Shown here in pieces: positions 6,831-9,130 of a DNA stretch of 9,130 nucleotides. The DNA is from an uncultured Clostridia bacterium. Its GTDB lineage: Bacteria; Bacillota; Clostridia; Oscillospirales; Ruminococcaceae. A model generated the notes under the pieces. It did no database searches, was not told where the DNA came from, and was given only the letters and a program-made list of their open reading frames with translations. The first letter of the stretch is position 1; every line of letters starts with the position of its first letter. The position numbers and the translations under genes were made by a program. The DNA is taken from NCBI GenBank assembly GCA_947177695.1, contig CAMWVO010000049.1, positions 1 through 9,130 of the forward strand, given 5' to 3'.

Positions 6831-7301
6831 ATGCTTTGGATAATCTATACATATTATAAGGAAAGCTTTTGGGCGAACGTTGTTGAATGCACAGCCCTGC
6901 TTTGTCCTATAATAGCTGCAGCAATATGTATATTCGTACTTGATGTTGAATCGCTTGGCGTAATGATCTGTCTGACTTTTATTGCAATCGGATTTGCGGC
7001 AGAATTTCTGCTGAAGCGGGTTGCCGCAAAGGTAAACAAGTATACAATGGAAAACAGGATCGCCGAAAATGCCTCCTATGCAAAATATGTTGCAGAGACC
7101 TATCCCGAATGGACTTTGCGGTGCATTGAATTAAATTCGGAATATGCCGATTACGGGGACGATATCCCGTTTGCGGACTTTCACCCAAAAAGGCAGCGGA
7201 ACAGTATGATAATCCAGATAGTCGGTCTGGGACTGATCTTTGCCATTTTCGGAGCGTTTATCATATGGCTGGTATACCTGCACAACAAATACGGAATTTA
7301 G
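6831..7301 (+). CDS. Unrecognised membrane protein, second of the tandem paralogous pair
   Basis: The 156-residue product has the same plan as its upstream neighbour: N-terminal YTYYKES (6-12), two membrane helices (about 17-37 and 42-61), a basic and polar stretch containing NASYAKY (80-86), YP (91-92), LNSEY (101-105), IPFADFHPKR (112-121) and RN (123-124), and a C-terminal membrane helix (about 127-150) with a short HNKYGI tail. The soluble motifs line up with a one-residue offset, while the membrane helices have diverged, as expected when an old duplication is kept for its soluble motif. AAGGGGA ends 10 bases before the ATG. The 31-base gap from its partner and the 17-base gap to the methyltransferase imply one transcript. 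No enzyme motif is visible, and I cannot name a function. Confidence 0.8.
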   Translation: MLWIIYTYYKESFWANVVECTALLCPIIAAAICIFVLDVESLGVMICLTFIAIGFAAEFLLKRVAAKVNKYTMENRIAENASYAKYVAETYPEWTLRCIELNSEYADYGDDIPFADFHPKRQRNSMIIQIVGLGLIFAIFGAFIIWLVYLHNKYGI

Positions 7302-7318
7302 ATCTGAAAGGATAAAAA

Positions 7319-8191
7319 ATGAGAATTGCCGAAAACTGGATGGATTACCGTCTGATAGACTGCACGGACGGAGAAAAGCTTGAACTGTGGGGAGACGTTG
7401 CACTGATACGTCCCGACCCGCAGATCATCTGGAAAAACGAGCGCAGATCGCCCCTGTGGGAGACCGCTCACGGACACTATCACCGCTCCGAAAAGGGCGG
7501 CGGTCAGTGGAGCTTCAAAAAGAAGATACCCGAAAGCTGGCTGATAAGCTGCGGAGACCTGCGGTTCAACATACGTCCCACAGGCTTCAAGCACACGGGT
7601 CTTTTCCCCGAACAGGCGGTCAACTGGGACTACATGGACGGCTTGATACGCTCCGCGGGCAGACCGATAAGCGTGCTGAACCTGTTTGCCTACACGGGCG
7701 GAGCAACTCTCGCCTGCGCAAATGCGGGGGCGTCCGTATGCCATGTGGACGCATCAAAGGGCATGGTCCAGTGGGCGCGGGACAACGCCGCTTCGTCGGG
7801 GCTGTCCGAAAAGCCCATACGCTGGATAGTGGACGACTGCGAAAAATTCGTCAGGCGCGAAATAAAGCGGGGCAGACGCTACGACGCGGTTATAATGGAT
7901 CCGCCCTCCTACGGCAGGGGTCCCACAGGCGAGGTCTGGAAGCTGGAGGACAGCATATACGATTTAGTAAAATTATGTGTGGGCGTAGTGAGCGGCGAGC
8001 CGCTTTTCTTCCTGCTGAACAGCTACACCACGGGACTTTCCCCGTCGGTAATGGCGTATATTCTGCGGGAGACGGTAGGAGAAAAGTTCGGCGGAAGCGT
8101 TACTGCTGACGAAATAGGCTTACCCGTTGAAAGCAGCGGCGGAGTGCTCCCCTGCGGTTCGACAGCCATATGGACGGCTGAGGAAGCCTGA
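7319..8191 (+). CDS. Class I SAM-dependent methyltransferase, RlmI/RlmK-related
   Basis: The 290-residue protein has a Rossmann-type methyltransferase core related to the 23S rRNA methyltransferases RlmI and RlmK. Motif I is VLNLFAYTGGATLACANAGA (119-138); the acidic end of the next strand is D144 (CHVDASKG); D172-D173 (IVDDCEKF) corresponds to the adenine-contacting acidic position; motif IV is MDPPSYGRG (193-201). The region before motif I contains the family's RPTGFKHTGLFPEQ segment (86-99). No N-terminal PUA RNA-binding domain as found in RlmI is seen; residues 1-80 look like the short N-terminal extension of related Clostridia and proteobacterial proteins. The motif VI region reads LLNSYTTG (232-239) and lacks the Cys expected of cytosine-C5 methyltransferases. 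AAAGGA (7307-7312) lies 6 bases before the ATG. The target, RNA or otherwise, is unknown. Confidence 0.87.
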   Translation: MRIAENWMDYRLIDCTDGEKLELWGDVALIRPDPQIIWKNERRSPLWETAHGHYHRSEKGGGQWSFKKKIPESWLISCGDLRFNIRPTGFKHTGLFPEQAVNWDYMDGLIRSAGRPISVLNLFAYTGGATLACANAGASVCHVDASKGMVQWARDNAASSGLSEKPIRWIVDDCEKFVRREIKRGRRYDAVIMDPPSYGRGPTGEVWKLEDSIYDLVKLCVGVVSGEPLFFLLNSYTTGLSPSVMAYILRETVGEKFGGSVTADEIGLPVESSGGVLPCGSTAIWTAEEA

Positions 8192-8211
8192 GCAAGAAAG
8201 GAACGTTTAAA

Positions 8212-8412
8212 ATGCCGGTTTTAGCTTTGCTGGGCGGACTTTACTGCATTGCGGTAGGACTGATAAAAAAAGGAAAAGCCTACAAGTCCAAAATGGGAAC
8301 TCCCCTTTCCGATAAGGAAGTGAAAGCGGTACAGATCACCTATATTACCGTGGGTGCGCTTCTGCTTGTTGTCGCTCTTGTCAGCGGACTAAAGCTTCTC
8401 AGTGAAACGTAG
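8212..8412 (+). CDS. Small two-helix membrane protein (66 residues), function unknown
   Basis: I do not recognise this protein. A hydrophobic helix at the very N-terminus (about 2-18) and a second one (about 42-62) flank a basic loop of some 20 residues (IKKGKAYKSKMG and after). By the positive-inside rule the loop should face the cytoplasm with both ends outside, forming a membrane hairpin. AAAGGA (8197-8202) lies 9 bases before the ATG, which supports real translation. It starts 20 bases after the methyltransferase stop and is followed after 21 bases by another small membrane protein of the same topology. Its position just ahead of ecfA1 is suggestive but does not make it a transporter component: it is far too small for an EcfT or S component. 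Confidence 0.72.
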   Translation: MPVLALLGGLYCIAVGLIKKGKAYKSKMGTPLSDKEVKAVQITYITVGALLLVVALVSGLKLLSET

Positions 8413-8429
8413 CCCCCGTTTTCGGAGGG
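8413..8429 (+). promoter_or_regulatory. Possible hairpin covering the ribosome binding site of the 60-residue ORF
   Basis: CCCCCG (8413-8418), beginning right after the upstream stop codon, can pair with CGG-A-GGG (8423-8429) around a TTTT loop with one bulged A. The right arm contains the GGAGGG ribosome binding site of the gene starting at 8434. If formed, it would hide that site until ribosomes finishing the upstream gene melt it, giving translational coupling. The stem is short, so this is only a suggestion. Confidence 0.35.
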
Positions 8430-8433
8430 AACT

Positions 8434-8616
8434 ATGAGGTCGGCTATTACCGTTATCATGGGTATAATACTGCTGTGGGCGGCTTTTTCAAGACGGCAGG
8501 GCGGCTTCCGCCGCGTCAGGGGAATATCTCTCAAAGGCGTTTGGGGACTTGTCCTGCGCATACTTTACGCCGCCGCGGGGATAGCTGTTATACTGTATAT
8601 TTTTAGGGAAAACTAA
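8434..8616 (+). CDS. Small two-helix membrane protein (60 residues), function unknown
   Basis: The product has a helix at about 3-18, a strongly basic loop (SRRQGGFRRVRG, 19-30) and a second helix at about 37-57. It shares overall topology with the preceding 66-residue protein (short hairpin, basic cytoplasmic loop), but no convincing sequence identity was seen. GGAGGG (8424-8429) is a very strong ribosome binding site about 5 bases before the ATG, which is the main argument that this short frame is real; that site may be masked by a hairpin. The gap to ecfA1 is 23 bases. It could be a small regulator of a membrane complex or simply an uncharacterised lineage-specific protein; sequence does not decide. 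Confidence 0.65.
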   Translation: MRSAITVIMGIILLWAAFSRRQGGFRRVRGISLKGVWGLVLRILYAAAGIAVILYIFREN

Positions 8617-8639
8617 CAAAACATCAATAAGGTGCAGAT

Positions 8640-9130
8640 ATGGAAAAGAATATTATTTCCGCCCAAAAGGTGGAATTTCACTATAATAATTATGAGGAAA
8701 ACGAAACGCCCAAGCCTGTAAAGCAGGTGCTGAAAGGTGTCTCGCTGGATATCCCGCGGGGCGGCTTCACGGCTGTTCTGGGTCACAACGGTTCGGGAAA
8801 ATCCACCATTGCCAAGCACATGAACGCCATTCTCCTGCCATGCGGGGGAAAGGTTTGGGTGGACGGTATCGACACCTGCGACGAGGAAAAGCTGTTCGAT
8901 ATCCGCCGCAGGGTGGGCATGGTATTTCAGAATCCCGACAATCAGATCGTTGCGACGATCGTCGAGGAGGACGTGGCTTTCGCTCTCGAAAATATGGGTG
9001 TTCCTCCTGACGAAATGCGTGAGCGTGTGGACGATGCGCTTAAGTCCGTGGGTATGTACGAGTCTCGCGAGCATTACCCTCACCAGCTTTCAGGAGGTCA
9101 GAAGCAGCGTGTCGCCATTGCGGGAATAAT
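8640..9130 (+). CDS. ecfA1: Energy-coupling factor transporter ATPase EcfA1, C-terminus beyond the window
   Basis: This is one of the two ABC ATPases of an ECF transporter, which power uptake of vitamins or metal ions through EcfT and exchangeable substrate-binding S components at the cytoplasmic membrane. The 163 complete codons visible include the A-loop region VEFHYNNYEE (11-20), Walker A GHNGSGKST (48-56), the Q loop VFQNPDNQIVATIVEEDVAF (95-114), typical of EcfA/CbiO proteins, and the ABC signature LSGGQKQR (150-157). Walker B should follow just beyond the edge. AAGGTG (8629-8634) lies 5 bases before the ATG. In Firmicutes ecfA1 is usually followed by ecfA2 and ecfT, which would lie to the right. 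The A1 rather than A2 assignment is based on being first in order and on the general sequence pattern. Confidence 0.9.
   Translation, partial: MEKNIISAQKVEFHYNNYEENETPKPVKQVLKGVSLDIPRGGFTAVLGHNGSGKSTIAKHMNAILLPCGGKVWVDGIDTCDEEKLFDIRRRVGMVFQNPDNQIVATIVEEDVAFALENMGVPPDEMRERVDDALKSVGMYESREHYPHQLSGGQKQRVAIAGI

Noticed and set aside
7387..8109. 240-codon open frame in another plus-strand frame within the methyltransferase gene
   Set aside because: The overlapping methyltransferase has all expected SAM-binding motifs, while this frame gives an Arg/Gly/His-rich, low-complexity product.
8613..9083. 156-codon minus-strand frame at the right end
   Set aside because: It is opposite ecfA1, whose Walker A, Q loop and signature motif are all intact on the plus strand.

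Overview
The window looks like chromosomal DNA from a member of the Clostridia, most likely Oscillospiraceae (Ruminococcus-like). The reasons are the fused chorismate mutase-prephenate dehydratase, a true ruvC (Bacilli normally use RecU instead), strong AGGAGG-type ribosome binding sites, several TTG starts, and an EcfA-type ATPase with its family motifs. This placement is inference from gene content, since no database was searched. It reads as an ordinary conserved housekeeping locus with several unrecognised small membrane-protein genes and one unusual enzyme inserted. No tRNA, rRNA, CRISPR, insertion sequence or phage gene was seen.

Layout. Positions 1-833 (minus strand) hold the N-terminal 277 codons of pheA (phenylalanine synthesis), running off the left edge. 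A 143-base divergent promoter region follows, with a TATAAT-type promoter on each strand. All remaining genes are on the plus strand and closely spaced, and no convincing terminator is visible, so they may form one long or several overlapping transcripts. They are: ruvC (977-1483); a three-helix membrane protein overlapping it by ATGA (1480-1824); ruvA (1842-2447); an alkaline-phosphatase-superfamily phosphodiesterase-like protein (2515-3696); ruvB (3734-4807); a 127-base palindrome-rich spacer; glmM (4935-6299); two tandem paralogous membrane proteins (6344-6799 and 6831-7301); a SAM-dependent methyltransferase (7319-8191); two tiny two-helix membrane proteins (8212-8412 and 8434-8616); and the start of ecfA1 (8640 to the right edge).

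How the genes work together. RuvA, RuvB and RuvC form the Holliday-junction branch-migration and resolution machine, here interrupted by two unrelated genes. GlmM makes glucosamine-1-phosphate for peptidoglycan. The EcfA1 ATPase powers vitamin or micronutrient uptake, with partner genes presumably to the right. The methyltransferase is related to the rRNA methyltransferases RlmI/RlmK, but its target cannot be read from sequence.

The items most worth a second look are the tandem paralogue pair with no recognised family, the phosphodiesterase-like protein whose first metal-binding Asp is Gly, and the ruvB-glmM spacer with mutually exclusive hairpins. None of these alone proves a new system.
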